DNA from: Segniliparus rugosus ATCC BAA-974
Lineage (GTDB): Bacteria; Actinomycetota; Actinomycetes; Mycobacteriales; Mycobacteriaceae
Assembly: GCF_000185725.2 (NCBI RefSeq)
Contig: NZ_KI391954.1
Coordinates: 1,336,185-1,400,184, forward strand
Length of the DNA: 64,000 bases
Reading direction: 5' to 3'
Part shown: positions 36,720 through 46,079 of the stretch, piece after piece
Layout of the letters: every line of letters begins with the position of its first letter
Numbering within the stretch: the first letter of the stretch is position 1
Program-made: the position numbers and the translations under genes
The notes under the pieces: model-generated
The model's input: only the letters and a program-made list of their open reading frames with translations
The model's database searches: none
Told to the model about the DNA's origin: nothing

Positions 36720-37712
36720 AGCTGTTGTTTTCCGGCGGCGGGGCCGCAGGGGCGCGGCCTGGTTCGAGGGGGTTGCCGCGCAGCCAGGCGAGGACCTGCT
36801 CGGCGTGCCGGTCGGGCGGGAAGATCGGGTAAAAGACATGCTCGACCCTGCCCTCGCGCAGGACGAGGGTCAGCCGCGTGTGCAACCGGGCCCCGCCCGC
36901 CTCGAAGGTGGGCAGCCGGAGGGCTTCGGCCAGGCTGAAGCCGGGGTCGGACAGCATGTCGAACGGCAGGTGGAGCCGTTCGACGACTTCGCGCTGGTAG
37001 TCGGAGTCCTGGCTGGACAGCCCGTACACGCGTCCTGCCCCCGCTTCGAGGAGGTCGTGGAAGTGGTCGCGGAAGCCGCACGACTCCGGGGTGCAGCCCC
37101 TCGCTCCGGGGATGGCGTTCCAGCCCTCCGGCAGGTCGAAGTCCGGGCGGCCGGTGAGGGGTAGATGTAGAGCACCGCGCGGCGCGGCCCCAGCTCGTCC
37201 AGCCGGACCGCCGCGCCCGACGTGTCGGCGAGCGAGAGCTTCGGCACGCGGGCTCCGGGCAGGTGCGCGGCGGCTCCGTCGTCCTCGGGGACCGGCAGGC
37301 CCTCGGGCAGGGCGAGGTAGGAGCGCCAGAGCGCGGGGGCGGCGGCGCTGCCCCGATGCGCGGCGGCGGCCAGTTGGGCGATCAGGGCCGTGCGGCGGGA
37401 GGACAGCGCCTCGATGCGCTCGGTCGTCTCGCGGATCGCGTCGCGCAAGCCCGCCAACGAGGCGGGGCACTCGTCGGAGTGCGGGTGCCCCGCCTCGAGG
37501 CATTCGAGGAACGGGCGGGTGCGCGCGACGGGGATCCCGAGCCCGCGCAGGGCGTTGATCTCGCGGACCAGGCGCACGTCGTCCTCGCGGTAGCTCCGGT
37601 AGCCGTTGGCGAGTCGCGCGGATTCGATCAGGCCGAGCGACTCGTAGTAGCGCACGGCTTTCGCCGTCACGCCCGCCTGCTTCGCGAGTTCGCCGATCGT
37701 CATGCCGCTCAT
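36718..37712 (-). CDS. MerR regulator fused to a peroxiredoxin domain (frameshifted)
   Basis: Residues 1-110 are a MerR DNA-binding and dimerisation region: MTIGELAKQAGVTAKAVRYY, ANGYRSYREDDVRLVREI and LGIPVARTRPFLECLEAGHP. After a linker comes an AhpC/TSA-type peroxiredoxin with WNAIPGARGCTPESCGFRDH (peroxidatic and nearby second Cys) and QDSDYQREVVERLHLPFDML. The two parts are in different frames. Adding one base to the G4 run at 37158-37161 restores AVLYIYPLTGRPDFD and a 331-residue fusion. TAGCTT ends 7 bases before the ATG at 37712. A sensor that detects or removes peroxide is inferred. Confidence 0.82.
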
Positions 37713-37719
37713 GCGGTCG

Positions 37720-37751
37720 AAGCTACACCTTGCCCTTAGGGGCAAGGTCAA
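37720..37751 (-). promoter_or_regulatory. MerR-type promoter with 22-base operator dyad
   Basis: ACCTTGCCC (37727-37735) and GGGCAAGGT (37740-37748) form a 9-base dyad with a 4-base spacer. On the minus strand TTGACC (-35, 37751-37746) and TAGCTT (-10, 37725-37720) are 20 bases apart with the dyad between them, the hallmark of MerR-activated promoters with an overlong spacer. The -10 ends 7 bases before the ATG of the MerR fusion gene, so it is probably autoregulated and leaderless. Confidence 0.78.
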
Positions 37752-37753
37752 GG

Positions 37754-37796
37754 CGCGGGGCGGGGGAGGCGGGTCTTTCGCCGCCCCCGCCCCGCG
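37754..37796 (-). terminator. Strong hairpin terminator after the carboxylic acid reductase gene
   Basis: Thirteen-base perfect arms (37754-37766 and 37784-37796), made almost entirely of G and C, enclose a further 4-base stem and a 7-base loop. It begins 3 bases after the reductase stop and separates that gene from the MerR promoter. There is no T-tract, as is usual in this group. Confidence 0.7.
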
Positions 37797-37798
37797 TC

Positions 37799-40700
37799 TC
37801 AGAGCAGGCCGAGCTGCTTGATGTCCTCGGCGTACTTGACGATGAGCGCCTTGTCCAGATGCGGGATGTCGTGCTCCGCGCCGACCTTGGCCTCCTGGAC
37901 CGAGGACTGGAAGTTCTTGGTCTGGAACGGGGAGCCGTCGATCGCCGGGGCGGGCTGGGCGAACGCGTGCAGCAGCGGGAGCACCGAATGCTGGCGCTGC
38001 GCCTCCGGCAGGCCGCGCAGCGAAGTCTCGAACCGGGACAGCCACTCGGCGTAGTCGTCGACCCGCGAGATCGGGTGCCCCGCCTCGACGAGCCAGTCCA
38101 CGAACTCGTCCAAGCCCACCCCGTCATGGTGCGGGTTGAACACGTCGAAGCTGTGATAGCCGTCCGAACCGGCGAGGCCGAGTGTGGTGATGGCCTCGGC
38201 GGTGAAGTCCACCGGGATGCCGTCGTAGTGCGCGCGCTGGCGCCCGCCCGTCGCGTCGAGCTGGTAGAAGGACTTCGGGGCGATGCCGGTGGCCAAAAGG
38301 CTCAGGATGAGCCGGGTGAACTGGTCCGGGACGTTGAGCTGTCCGGTGTACTTGCGGTGCGCGAGGATCATGTCCGAGCGGAACACCCGGACCGGCAGGC
38401 CCGCGTGCTCGTATGCCTCGCGCAGCAGCACCTCGCCCGCCCACTTGCTGTTGCCGTAGCCGTTCGCGTAGCCCTCGTCGATGGAGCGCACCGCGCTCAC
38501 ATCGCGGATGTCGCCGTCCTCCTCGAAGGCCGAGGGCTCCACGCCGACGGCCACCGCCACCGTGGAGAGGTAGGTGACCGGCTTGAGCCGCTTGGTGAGG
38601 GCGAGCTTGGCGACCTCGGCCGTGCCCACCACGTTCGGGCCGAACAGCTGGCTGTAGGGCAGAACGTGGTTCACCAGCGCGCCGGAGTGGACGATGAGGT
38701 CGACTTCGTCCGCGAGCCGGTCCCAATCCGCCTTGCGCAGGCCGAGGTCGGCGTCGCTGAAGTCGCCCGCGAGCACTTCCAGGCCCTTGTCGGCGAGATC
38801 CTCGTAGTGCGCGAGGAGCGCGGGGTCGCCGCTCTCGAAGACCGAGTCCAGCCGGGCTTTGGCGGCCTTGTCGTCCTTGCCGCGCACGATCACGACGACC
38901 TTGCCGCCCTGCGGCACCAGACGTTCCAGCCAGGCCAAGGCGAGGAAGCGCCCGAGCCAGCCGTTGGACCCGGTGAGCAGCACCGTGCGGACCTCGCTTG
39001 CCGGGCGGGGCAAGGACGGGGCGGCGGCGAGGGTCTGGGCGTCGAGGAACTTCTCCAGCTTCAGGTCGCTCGCGCGGATCGTCGTCGCGCCCGCGCCGTG
39101 CACGCTCGCGAAGGTGGGCCGGTCGCTGCCGGAGGAGCGCTCCTTCTCGATGTGCGCCGCAACCGAGCGCAGGTTGTTCGCGGCGCTCACGATGACGCTC
39201 ACCGGCACCTCGACCTGGAAGATCTCGTGCAGGAAGTTGGAGTAGGTGAGCGCGGAGAGCGAGTCGCCGCCGAGGTCCGAGAAGTGGGCCTCGGGGTCGA
39301 CCTCTGCGGCGGAGGCTCCGAGCAGCGCGGCGGCGGCCCGCTGGACGGTCTCGATCACCGGGCGCTCGCCCGCGCCGACCCGGATCGAGCGCAGCTCGCC
39401 AGCCTGGGTCTCGGCGAGCTGCGCGTACAGCGCTTCGAGCCGCTCGCCGTAGCGCGCCTTCACCTTCGGGCGCAGCGTCTTGCCCGCGTCGGAGAGGATG
39501 CCGTTCTCGATGGTGAAGGGATCGGTCTCGATGATGAAGTCGCGCGGCACCTCGTAGGACTGCAGGCCCTCCTCGCGCGCGATCTTCTGCAGCGAGTCGC
39601 CGAGCGCCGACTTGACCGCCTCGCCGTCGCCGTATTTCGCGAGGGCTTCCGGGGTGGGGACGACGACGGCGAGCAGGTACGAGCGCTGGCTCGACCCGTA
39701 GACGGAGATCTGCCGCACCAGCGGGCTCGTGCCGTACGCCGCCTCCAGCTTCGAGAGCGCGACGAACTCGCCCTGCGAGAGCTTCAGGACGTTCTTGCGC
39801 CGGTCCACGTAGACGAACTCTTCAGGGGCGACCTCGGCGACCACGTCGCCGGTGAGGTAGAAGCCGTCTTCGTCGAAGACCTCGGCGGTGGTCTCCGGGC
39901 GCTTGTAGTAGCCGGGGAGGATGGTCTGGGTTTTGATCGCCAGCTCGCCTCGGGGATACGGGGAGTCGGTGGAGAAGTAGCCGAGTTCGGGCACGTCGAT
40001 CAGCTTGTGCTCGGTCACCGGCGGCTTGACCAGCTTGCGGTCGCGCCACACGGGGCCCGCCTCGGTCGACCCGTAGCCGTCCACCAGGTGGACTTGCAGC
40101 ACGGATTCGATGAAAGCGGTGAGCTCGGGGGACATCGGAGCCGAGCCGGAGCCCGCCGTGAGGACCCGCCCGCCGAGGAGCTTCTCGCGCAGCTCGGTCT
40201 TGATCGCCTCGGCCTGGGGCGAGCCGTCCGCCGCGCCGATGCGGTCCAGCTCGCTCTGGTAGTGCTGGTAGATCATCTCGCAGATCCGCGGCACGAAGAA
40301 GAGCTTGGTGGGCCGGGCGAGCGAGTAGTCCTCGAAGAACGTGGAGAGGTCGCTCTTGGCGATGAAGTACGTGGTGCCGCCGCTGGAGAGGGTGCCCATC
40401 AGGCCGATGCGCCCGGCGACGTGGCTGAGCGGCATGAAGTTGACCATGATGTCGGGAACGTCCGGGGCCGAGTCGCCGTCGTCGAAGGCGTTGTGCCAGA
40501 TGCCGCCCCAGAACTGCGCGACGTTGCGCTCGGGGTACATCGCGCCCTTCGGGGTGCCGGTGGACCCGGAGGTGTAGATGAGCAGGGACAGGGAGTCGTC
40601 GCCCGCGTCGGTGGCGGGCGGGAGCGCCACGCGGGGGAGGGCGCGGCCACGGGCGATCACCTCGTCCAGCGTGTCCACCAGGACGGCGCTGCCCGCTTCG

Positions 40701-41365
40701 GCGAGCCGGCTTCGGGCGGCCTCGACCGCCTCGCGGTCCTCGTCCACGCCCTGGCGGTAGTCGAACACGAGCAGGCGGCGCACCGACGGGGTCGCGAGCG
40801 CGGTCGTCACGGCGTTGTCGAGGTGTTCGACGCTCGCGCCGAACACGGCGGGCGCGGTCTCCTCGGCGATGGCCTTGAGGGTGTCGGTCGTCGCCCCGGT
40901 CTGCAGCGGCACCGAGGTGAGCCCGAGCAGCACGCCCGCGATGTCGAGAGAGGTGTAGTCGGTGCTGGTGAACCCGATGGTCGCGATGAACTCCCCGGCC
41001 TTGACCGGGGCCTCGGCGTGGTTCGCCAGCTCGCTCGCGATCGCGTGCGAGCGCTCCAGCAGCTCGCGGTAGCTCACCGTCTCGAACTTCGGCAGCAGCG
41101 TCGCGACAGCCCGTCCGGTGATGGGATCTTTTGTGATCTCAAAAGCGCGCTGGGCGAGGGCCGGGCGGTCTCCGTAGCCGGAGAGGAAGGCTTCGATCCG
41201 CTGCGCGAGGCGCAAACCCTGCTGCGTCGCGCGCTCGGCGACGGCCTTGTCCGGCACAGCGGCCGCGGCTTGCGGATCGATGGCGACAAGGCGCGCGACG
41301 CGCTCGGCGAGGCTCTGTCCGGCCGGCCGGGCCTGCCTGGTCTCGTAGCTCTGCGACTCAGTCAT
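37799..41365 (-). CDS. car: Carboxylic acid reductase (A-T-R domains)
   Basis: A 1188-residue multidomain enzyme reducing carboxylic acids to aldehydes with ATP and NADPH. The adenylation domain has LIYTSGSTGTPKGAMYP at about 262-278, His315 in MPLSHVAGR and DRRKNVLKLSQGEFVAL near the hinge. The carrier domain has LGGDSLSAL with phosphopantetheine Ser702. The reductase domain opens VLLTGSNGWLGRFLALAWLE and has the Tyr-x3-Lys motif in YANGYGNSKWAGE. It needs a phosphopantetheinyl transferase, not seen in this window. An AAAGGAT site precedes the ATG. Length and sequence resemble, from memory, the Segniliparus enzymes studied structurally. Confidence 0.97.
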   Translation of the reverse strand: MTESQSYETRQARPAGQSLAERVARLVAIDPQAAAAVPDKAVAERATQQGLRLAQRIEAFLSGYGDRPALAQRAFEITKDPITGRAVATLLPKFETVSYRELLERSHAIASELANHAEAPVKAGEFIATIGFTSTDYTSLDIAGVLLGLTSVPLQTGATTDTLKAIAEETAPAVFGASVEHLDNAVTTALATPSVRRLLVFDYRQGVDEDREAVEAARSRLAEAGSAVLVDTLDEVIARGRALPRVALPPATDAGDDSLSLLIYTSGSTGTPKGAMYPERNVAQFWGGIWHNAFDDGDSAPDVPDIMVNFMPLSHVAGRIGLMGTLSSGGTTYFIAKSDLSTFFEDYSLARPTKLFFVPRICEMIYQHYQSELDRIGAADGSPQAEAIKTELREKLLGGRVLTAGSGSAPMSPELTAFIESVLQVHLVDGYGSTEAGPVWRDRKLVKPPVTEHKLIDVPELGYFSTDSPYPRGELAIKTQTILPGYYKRPETTAEVFDEDGFYLTGDVVAEVAPEEFVYVDRRKNVLKLSQGEFVALSKLEAAYGTSPLVRQISVYGSSQRSYLLAVVVPTPEALAKYGDGEAVKSALGDSLQKIAREEGLQSYEVPRDFIIETDPFTIENGILSDAGKTLRPKVKARYGERLEALYAQLAETQAGELRSIRVGAGERPVIETVQRAAAALLGASAAEVDPEAHFSDLGGDSLSALTYSNFLHEIFQVEVPVSVIVSAANNLRSVAAHIEKERSSGSDRPTFASVHGAGATTIRASDLKLEKFLDAQTLAAAPSLPRPASEVRTVLLTGSNGWLGRFLALAWLERLVPQGGKVVVIVRGKDDKAAKARLDSVFESGDPALLAHYEDLADKGLEVLAGDFSDADLGLRKADWDRLADEVDLIVHSGALVNHVLPYSQLFGPNVVGTAEVAKLALTKRLKPVTYLSTVAVAVGVEPSAFEEDGDIRDVSAVRSIDEGYANGYGNSKWAGEVLLREAYEHAGLPVRVFRSDMILAHRKYTGQLNVPDQFTRLILSLLATGIAPKSFYQLDATGGRQRAHYDGIPVDFTAEAITTLGLAGSDGYHSFDVFNPHHDGVGLDEFVDWLVEAGHPISRVDDYAEWLSRFETSLRGLPEAQRQHSVLPLLHAFAQPAPAIDGSPFQTKNFQSSVQEAKVGAEHDIPHLDKALIVKYAEDIKQLGLL

Positions 41366-41393
41366 GGAGGATCCTTTCTTTCAACAAGATGCC

Positions 41394-41412
41394 GTCGCGC
41401 CCTGAGCGCGAC
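41394..41412. promoter_or_regulatory. Inverted repeat in the car leader
   Basis: GTCGCGC (41394-41400) and GCGCGAC (41406-41412) are perfect 7-base arms with a 5-base loop, 29 bases upstream of the car ATG. It may be a leader hairpin or operator. A TGTATAC element lies about 40 bases further upstream. Confidence 0.35.
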
Positions 41413-41551
41413 AAACGCCCGAAAACATAGTTTCTAATCCCTAACTGTATACCCGGGGCCGGCTGAAGAACAGAGCCTGACGTGTGAACTTTGGCACTGC
41501 GACACGCGTTTGATCCTGCTTGGGAGACCTGGTCCGCAGTACTATCAAAGC

Positions 41552-42352
41552 ATGGCAGCGATGGGGAGGCGGCGGTTCCTTCAAGCTCTGGCGGCGAGCG
41601 TCGCGGTCGTCGGCTCGGCGACCGGCGGCATGGACGTGGCCCTCGACGACGTGCTGCCCGAGGGGCAGAGGACGCCGAGGGCTTCCGCGCGGACGCCCGT
41701 CGGCCCGGCTCCCGCCGTCGTGGGCGCCCCGTTCGGGGTGATCACCCGGCTGCCCGGCGAGGGCGCGCAGCTCGCGTGGACCGTGGACGACGGGTGCAGC
41801 GTCGCCGTGGTCGCGGCGTTCGCGGCCTTCCTGAAAGACACCGGAGTCCGGATGACTTTTTTCCCCAACGGCGTGAACGCCTCCTGGACCCTGTGCGCCC
41901 CCGCGCTGCGCCCCATGGTGGAGTCCGGGCAGGTGGCGTTGGGCAACCACACGTGGTCGCATCCGGACATCACCAGGCTTCCGGCGAAAGAAGTCGCGGA
42001 CCAGATCGTTCGCAACGAGCGGTTCCTCAAGAACACCTACGGCGTCACCGGGCAGCCGTTCTTCCGCCCGCCCTACGGCAAGCGCAACGCCGCGACCGAC
42101 CAGATCGCGGCGGACAACGGCTACCGCTCCGTCGCGCTGTGGGGCGGCACGCTCGGCGACTCGACGGTGGCCGGGGCGCAGAGCCCGGACCGGTTGGTCC
42201 AGGCCGCGCGCAGCGTGTTCTGGCCGCAGAACATCGTGCTCAGCCACGCCAATCTGCCTGGGGTCACGCACTGCTACGGGCAGCTCGTGGAGCTCATCAA
42301 GAACCGTGGGTTGCGGACGGTGACATTGCGGGACGCCTTCGGCCTCGCGTAG
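41552..42352 (+). CDS. Polysaccharide deacetylase (NodB fold), Tat-exported
   Basis: A 266-residue CE4 esterase. The N-terminal twin-arginine signal GRRRFLQALAASVAVVGSAT predicts export. NodB motifs are present: TVDDG with the catalytic and metal Asp pair, NHTWSHPD with the His-x3-His metal ligands, and FFRPPYGKRN. The likely substrate is cell-wall peptidoglycan or another N-acetylated glycan. TACTAT ends 6 bases before the ATG at 41552, which decides against an in-frame ATG at 41510. Divergent from car across about 186 bases. Confidence 0.9.
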   Translation: MAAMGRRRFLQALAASVAVVGSATGGMDVALDDVLPEGQRTPRASARTPVGPAPAVVGAPFGVITRLPGEGAQLAWTVDDGCSVAVVAAFAAFLKDTGVRMTFFPNGVNASWTLCAPALRPMVESGQVALGNHTWSHPDITRLPAKEVADQIVRNERFLKNTYGVTGQPFFRPPYGKRNAATDQIAADNGYRSVALWGGTLGDSTVAGAQSPDRLVQAARSVFWPQNIVLSHANLPGVTHCYGQLVELIKNRGLRTVTLRDAFGLA

Positions 42353-42404
42353 ACGGAGATCACATACGCCCTGCTATGCTGGGCAAAACTTCATTGAGGA
42401 GGCT

Positions 42405-43769
42405 GTGGCATTGGGTGAAGACATCCCTCGCAAAGGGTGGCGGCGGAACGCGAAATTAGCCTCCTTCTCCGTCGGCGTGGCGGGCCGCGCCGCCGCCGGG
42501 CTTGGGAAACGGTTGGGCGGCAAGAGCCAGGACGAAGTCAACGTCGAGATGGCGGTCAGGACCGCGGAGGAGCTGTTCAAAGTCCTCGGCGAGCTCAAGG
42601 GCGTCGCGATGAAGGTCGGACAGCTCCTGAGCATCTACGAGATCGCGCTGCCCGAGGAGATCGCGGCCCCGTTCCGCGAGCAATTGGCCAAACTGCAGGA
42701 CGAGGCCCCGCCACTGCCGGCGAACCGGATTCATCGAGTGCTCGACCAGCAGCTCGGCACCCGTTGGCGCGAGCGGTTCCAGTCGTTCGGCGACGCCCCC
42801 GTCGCGGCGGCCAGCATCGGCCAGGTCCATCGGGCTGTCTGGTCCGACGGCAGGCCGGTGGCCGTCAAGGTGCAGTACCCAGGCGCGGACGAGGCGGTCC
42901 GCAGCGATTTGCGGACGATCCGGAGCCTGTCCAAGCTGATCAAGCCGATCCTGCCGCAGATGGACGTCGACACGCTGCTCCAAGAGGCCGTCGACCGCAC
43001 CGAAGAGGAGCTGAACTACCGGCAGGAGGCGGACAACCAGCGCCTGTTCGCCAAGGCGTACAGGGGCCACCCGCGCTTTTTCGTGCCGAAGGTGCTGGCC
43101 AGCTCGCCGAAGGTCCTCGTCTCCGAATGGATCGAGGGGGTCTCGTTGCGGACGATCATCGCGGAGGGGAGCCAGGCGCAGCGCGATTTGGCCGCCGAGC
43201 GGCTCCTGGAGTTCACTGTGGCCAGCCCGGTGGTCGTCAAGGCGCTGCACGTCGACCCGCACCCGGGCAATTTCATGCTGATGGACGACGGGCGGCTGGG
43301 CGTGCTCGACTTCGGCGCGGCGGCCCAGTACCCAGACGGCCTGCCACGGGCGATCGGCAAATGCCTCCGGCTGTCTCTCGCGGAGCGGTTCGACGAGGCG
43401 ACCGAGGAGTTCCAGGCGGCGGGCTTTCTGCGCAAGGGCGAGCCGATCCCGGAGCATCTCATCGTGAAATACGCGCCGCTGGTGGAGGAGATCTTCGGCG
43501 AGGAGCGCTTCCACATGTCGCGGGAGAAGGTCCAGGAGATCGTCGGCGACGCCACGGGGATCTTGCTCGGCGAGAACGGCATGCGGACGGTCCAGTTCGG
43601 ACGCAAGCTCAACATGCCGACCGAATACTTGATGATCGGGCGGGCGCTGAGCGGCGTCGGCACGATCATCGGGCAGCTCGACGCGGACGTGCCAGCGCGG
43701 GCGCTCGCCGAGCAATGGCTCCCTGGCTTCGTGGAGAAAGGCTCGGCGGACGCGCTCTCGCGCGCCTGA
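42405..43769 (+). CDS. ABC1 kinase-like protein (UbiB/AarF family)
   Basis: A 454-residue member of the ADCK/UbiB atypical kinase family. It has the KxGQ motif LKGVAMKVGQLLSIYEIALP, the ExD-containing segment FGDAPVAAASIGQVHRAVWS, the nucleotide-binding lysine in AVKVQYPGADEA, catalytic HVDPHPGNFMLMDDG and metal-binding VLDFG. Members support isoprenoid quinone or lipid metabolism through ATPase activity. GTG start with a GAGGAGG site. Its usual partner genes are not adjacent. Confidence 0.9.
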   Translation: MALGEDIPRKGWRRNAKLASFSVGVAGRAAAGLGKRLGGKSQDEVNVEMAVRTAEELFKVLGELKGVAMKVGQLLSIYEIALPEEIAAPFREQLAKLQDEAPPLPANRIHRVLDQQLGTRWRERFQSFGDAPVAAASIGQVHRAVWSDGRPVAVKVQYPGADEAVRSDLRTIRSLSKLIKPILPQMDVDTLLQEAVDRTEEELNYRQEADNQRLFAKAYRGHPRFFVPKVLASSPKVLVSEWIEGVSLRTIIAEGSQAQRDLAAERLLEFTVASPVVVKALHVDPHPGNFMLMDDGRLGVLDFGAAAQYPDGLPRAIGKCLRLSLAERFDEATEEFQAAGFLRKGEPIPEHLIVKYAPLVEEIFGEERFHMSREKVQEIVGDATGILLGENGMRTVQFGRKLNMPTEYLMIGRALSGVGTIIGQLDADVPARALAEQWLPGFVEKGSADALSRA

Positions 43770-43798
43770 GGCCCGTCCGGCGGACTAGCATCGGAGCC

Positions 43799-45193
43799 AT
43801 GCCGGTTTCCCTCGCGGACGTCCCCGCGCTGCACGAATGGCTGTCCCCGGCTCTCGGCCGCGTGCCGGACGAGGCGGTGGCCAGGATCGACGGGCCGAGG
43901 ACGTGGTGGTCGGGGCCGCTCGACGTGGAGGGCCTGGCGCTGGGCAGCGTGCAGGCCGCCCTGTCCGCCGCGCAGCTCCTCTTCGGCAGGGCTTCCCGGC
44001 TTTCCTCCGACGCGGCCTCGGTGGCCTCGGCCTTCGACTCGTTGGGGCATTTGCGGGTGGGCGGACGAGCCCCGGAAGGCTTCGCCCCGCTCTCCGGATA
44101 CTTCCCGACCCGCGACGGCTGGGTCCGGCTGCACGCGAACTACCCGCAGCACGAACGGGCGCTGCGCGCCGCGACGGGCGCGACGACGAAAACAGAGCTG
44201 TCGCGCGCGCTCGCCGAGCTGTCGGCGGAGGACGTCGCCGCGCGCGTCACCGAGGCGGGCGGGCTCGCCGTCGTCCTGCGCGCGGCAGCGGCGTGGCGGG
44301 AGAGCCCCATGGGCCGGGCCGTGGACGAGCAGCCGTGGATCCGGTTCGAGCTGGGCGAAGGCGGGCGGCGGGGGCTGGCGGAGCAGGGCTCGCTGGCCGG
44401 GACGCGCGTGCTGGACCTCACCAGGGTGATCGCCGGACCGGTCGCGACGCGTTTGCTGGCCTTGTTCGGCGCGGACGTGCTGCGCGTGGACCCGCCCGGC
44501 AATCCCGAGCTGCTCGACCAGCACATCGACGCGGGGTTCGGCAAGCGCAGCGCCGTCGCGGACTTCGCCGACCCCGCGCGGCTGGCGGCGGTGATCGAGC
44601 TCGCGGGCTCCGCCGACGTGGTGGTCTCGGGCTACCGTCCGGGGGCGCTGCGCCGTTTCGGGCTGGACGCGCGGAGCCTGCGCGAGCGTTTCCCCGCCCT
44701 CGTGGTGGTCACGCTCGACGCGTGGGGAGACCAGGGGCCGTGGGGGGAGCGCCGGGGCTTCGACTCGGTGGTGCAGTCCGCGACCGGGATCGGCGAGCGT
44801 TACGGACGTACGGACGAGCATGGCTCGTGGCGCCCCGGCGCGTTGCCGGTCCAGGCGCTCGACCACGCCACCGGCTACGGCGCGGCCGCAGCGGCGCTGG
44901 CGCTGCTGGCGAGGCGGCGCGAGTCCGGGGCCGGTTGGGCGCATCTGTGCCTGGCGCGCACCGCGCACCTGCTGCTCGACCTCGAGGTGCCCGAGCAGAC
45001 GCGGCGGGAGCTGGCCGGAGCCGAGGGCGAAGCCGCGTCCTCGTTCGGACCGCTGCGCTTCGCGCTGCCGCCGGTGTTCGCGGACGGGGCCCGACTGGAC
45101 TACCGTTCGGTTCCCGGCCCGTACGGGGCGGATCCGCTCGCGTGGGCTTCGCGGGCCGGCCGCGCTTCCCGCCCGCTCACTTCGGGTCTTTGA
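43799..45193 (+). CDS. CaiB/BaiF family CoA transferase
   Basis: A 464-residue family III CoA transferase. The core begins LAGTRVLDLTRVIAGPVATR, LLALFGADVLRVDPPGNPEL and continues DVVVSGYRPGALRRFGLDAR, VVVTLDAWGDQGPWGERRGF and PVQALDHATGYGAAAAAL. About 180 residues precede it, an N-terminal half that resembles a degenerate second copy. It moves CoA between acids; the acyl partner is unknown. TAGCAT ends 7 bases before the ATG at 43799. Its 3' end overlaps the convergent thioesterase gene by 17 bases. Confidence 0.85.
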   Translation: MPVSLADVPALHEWLSPALGRVPDEAVARIDGPRTWWSGPLDVEGLALGSVQAALSAAQLLFGRASRLSSDAASVASAFDSLGHLRVGGRAPEGFAPLSGYFPTRDGWVRLHANYPQHERALRAATGATTKTELSRALAELSAEDVAARVTEAGGLAVVLRAAAAWRESPMGRAVDEQPWIRFELGEGGRRGLAEQGSLAGTRVLDLTRVIAGPVATRLLALFGADVLRVDPPGNPELLDQHIDAGFGKRSAVADFADPARLAAVIELAGSADVVVSGYRPGALRRFGLDARSLRERFPALVVVTLDAWGDQGPWGERRGFDSVVQSATGIGERYGRTDEHGSWRPGALPVQALDHATGYGAAAAALALLARRRESGAGWAHLCLARTAHLLLDLEVPEQTRRELAGAEGEAASSFGPLRFALPPVFADGARLDYRSVPGPYGADPLAWASRAGRASRPLTSGL

Positions 45194-45977
45194 AGTACAC
45201 GAGCTGGTGGGTGGTCGCGAGCAGGGTCCCGTCCTGTCCGAAGAGCTGCCCGTACTGGTCGAAATGGCCGTGGCCGAACCGCGCCGCGCGGGCGGTCGCG
45301 AGCACGTGGGCTTCGCCATGGGCGGCCAGCTCGTCCTTGGTCGCGTGGTAGTACACGGTCAGCGAGACCGTGCCCGCGGGCATGTAGGAGCCTTGGCGGA
45401 GGAAGACGCGGGGGAAGAACGTGTCGGCCAGCGCGGTCAACGCCGGGTGGTCCAGCGGCCGAGGCGGGTTGTCTCGGATCCAGAGCGTGGAGGTGGAGTC
45501 GTCGGCGGGCTCGGCGGCGAGCGCTCCGACGATGAACCGCGACTCGTAGTTCTTCGCCCATGTCGCGAACTCGGGGAACTCGAAGACCGGGTACGCCTCG
45601 GGCGCATCGGCGGCGGGCGGTTTCGCCTCGTTCTCGCCCCAGGTCTGGCGGGCGAGGCCGAGGACCGCGGTGCCGGAGAGGACGGCGGTCTCGCCCTGAT
45701 GGGCGGTGAAGGACCAGTGCTGGTTGGTGCGGTTCGTCCGCAGCGGCCGCAGCGCCAACGTCCAGTCGCCCTGCTCCAGCGGGGCCAGGTAGTTGATGGT
45801 GAGCGCCAACGGGGAGCCGAGCGCCTCTGGGTGCGACTGCACCGCGGCCACCACGGTCGCTGCGGTGACCCCGCCGAAGGGGCTGACCATGTTGGCGTAG
45901 GCGGGGCTGGTGCGGGCGGCGAAGTCGTACCGGCCCACCGCCTCGGCGGCGATAGTCGCGTCGAAAGCGTGTTGCAT
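45177..45977 (-). CDS. Acyl-CoA thioesterase, double hot-dog (TesB-like)
   Basis: A 266-residue thioesterase-superfamily protein with two hot-dog halves: NMVSPFGGVTAATVVAAVQS, PLALTINYLAPLEQGDW and TNRTNQHWSFTAHQG in the first, and FLRQGSYMPAGTVSLTVYYH, GHGHFDQYGQLFGQDGTLLA and THQLVYFKD in the second. It hydrolyses acyl-CoA and would pair logically with the CoA transferase it converges with. The long upstream frame is ignored because the ATG at 45977 begins the family sequence. Confidence 0.83.
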   Translation of the reverse strand: MQHAFDATIAAEAVGRYDFAARTSPAYANMVSPFGGVTAATVVAAVQSHPEALGSPLALTINYLAPLEQGDWTLALRPLRTNRTNQHWSFTAHQGETAVLSGTAVLGLARQTWGENEAKPPAADAPEAYPVFEFPEFATWAKNYESRFIVGALAAEPADDSTSTLWIRDNPPRPLDHPALTALADTFFPRVFLRQGSYMPAGTVSLTVYYHATKDELAAHGEAHVLATARAARFGHGHFDQYGQLFGQDGTLLATTHQLVYFKDPK

Positions 45978-46079
45978 CGGGTCCGTTGGCCTTTCACTCC
46001 GGGCGCTGGTGCGCTGTAGCAGCGTAGCCGCTCGGGCGGGTCCGGCCGCGAGGCCGGGCCGCGTGGCAGACTGGGACGG

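Noticed and set aside
37730-41437. 1235-residue plus-strand frame antisense to the reductase gene
   Set aside because: Entirely explained as the mirror of a strongly supported reductase; no domain and no ribosome site.
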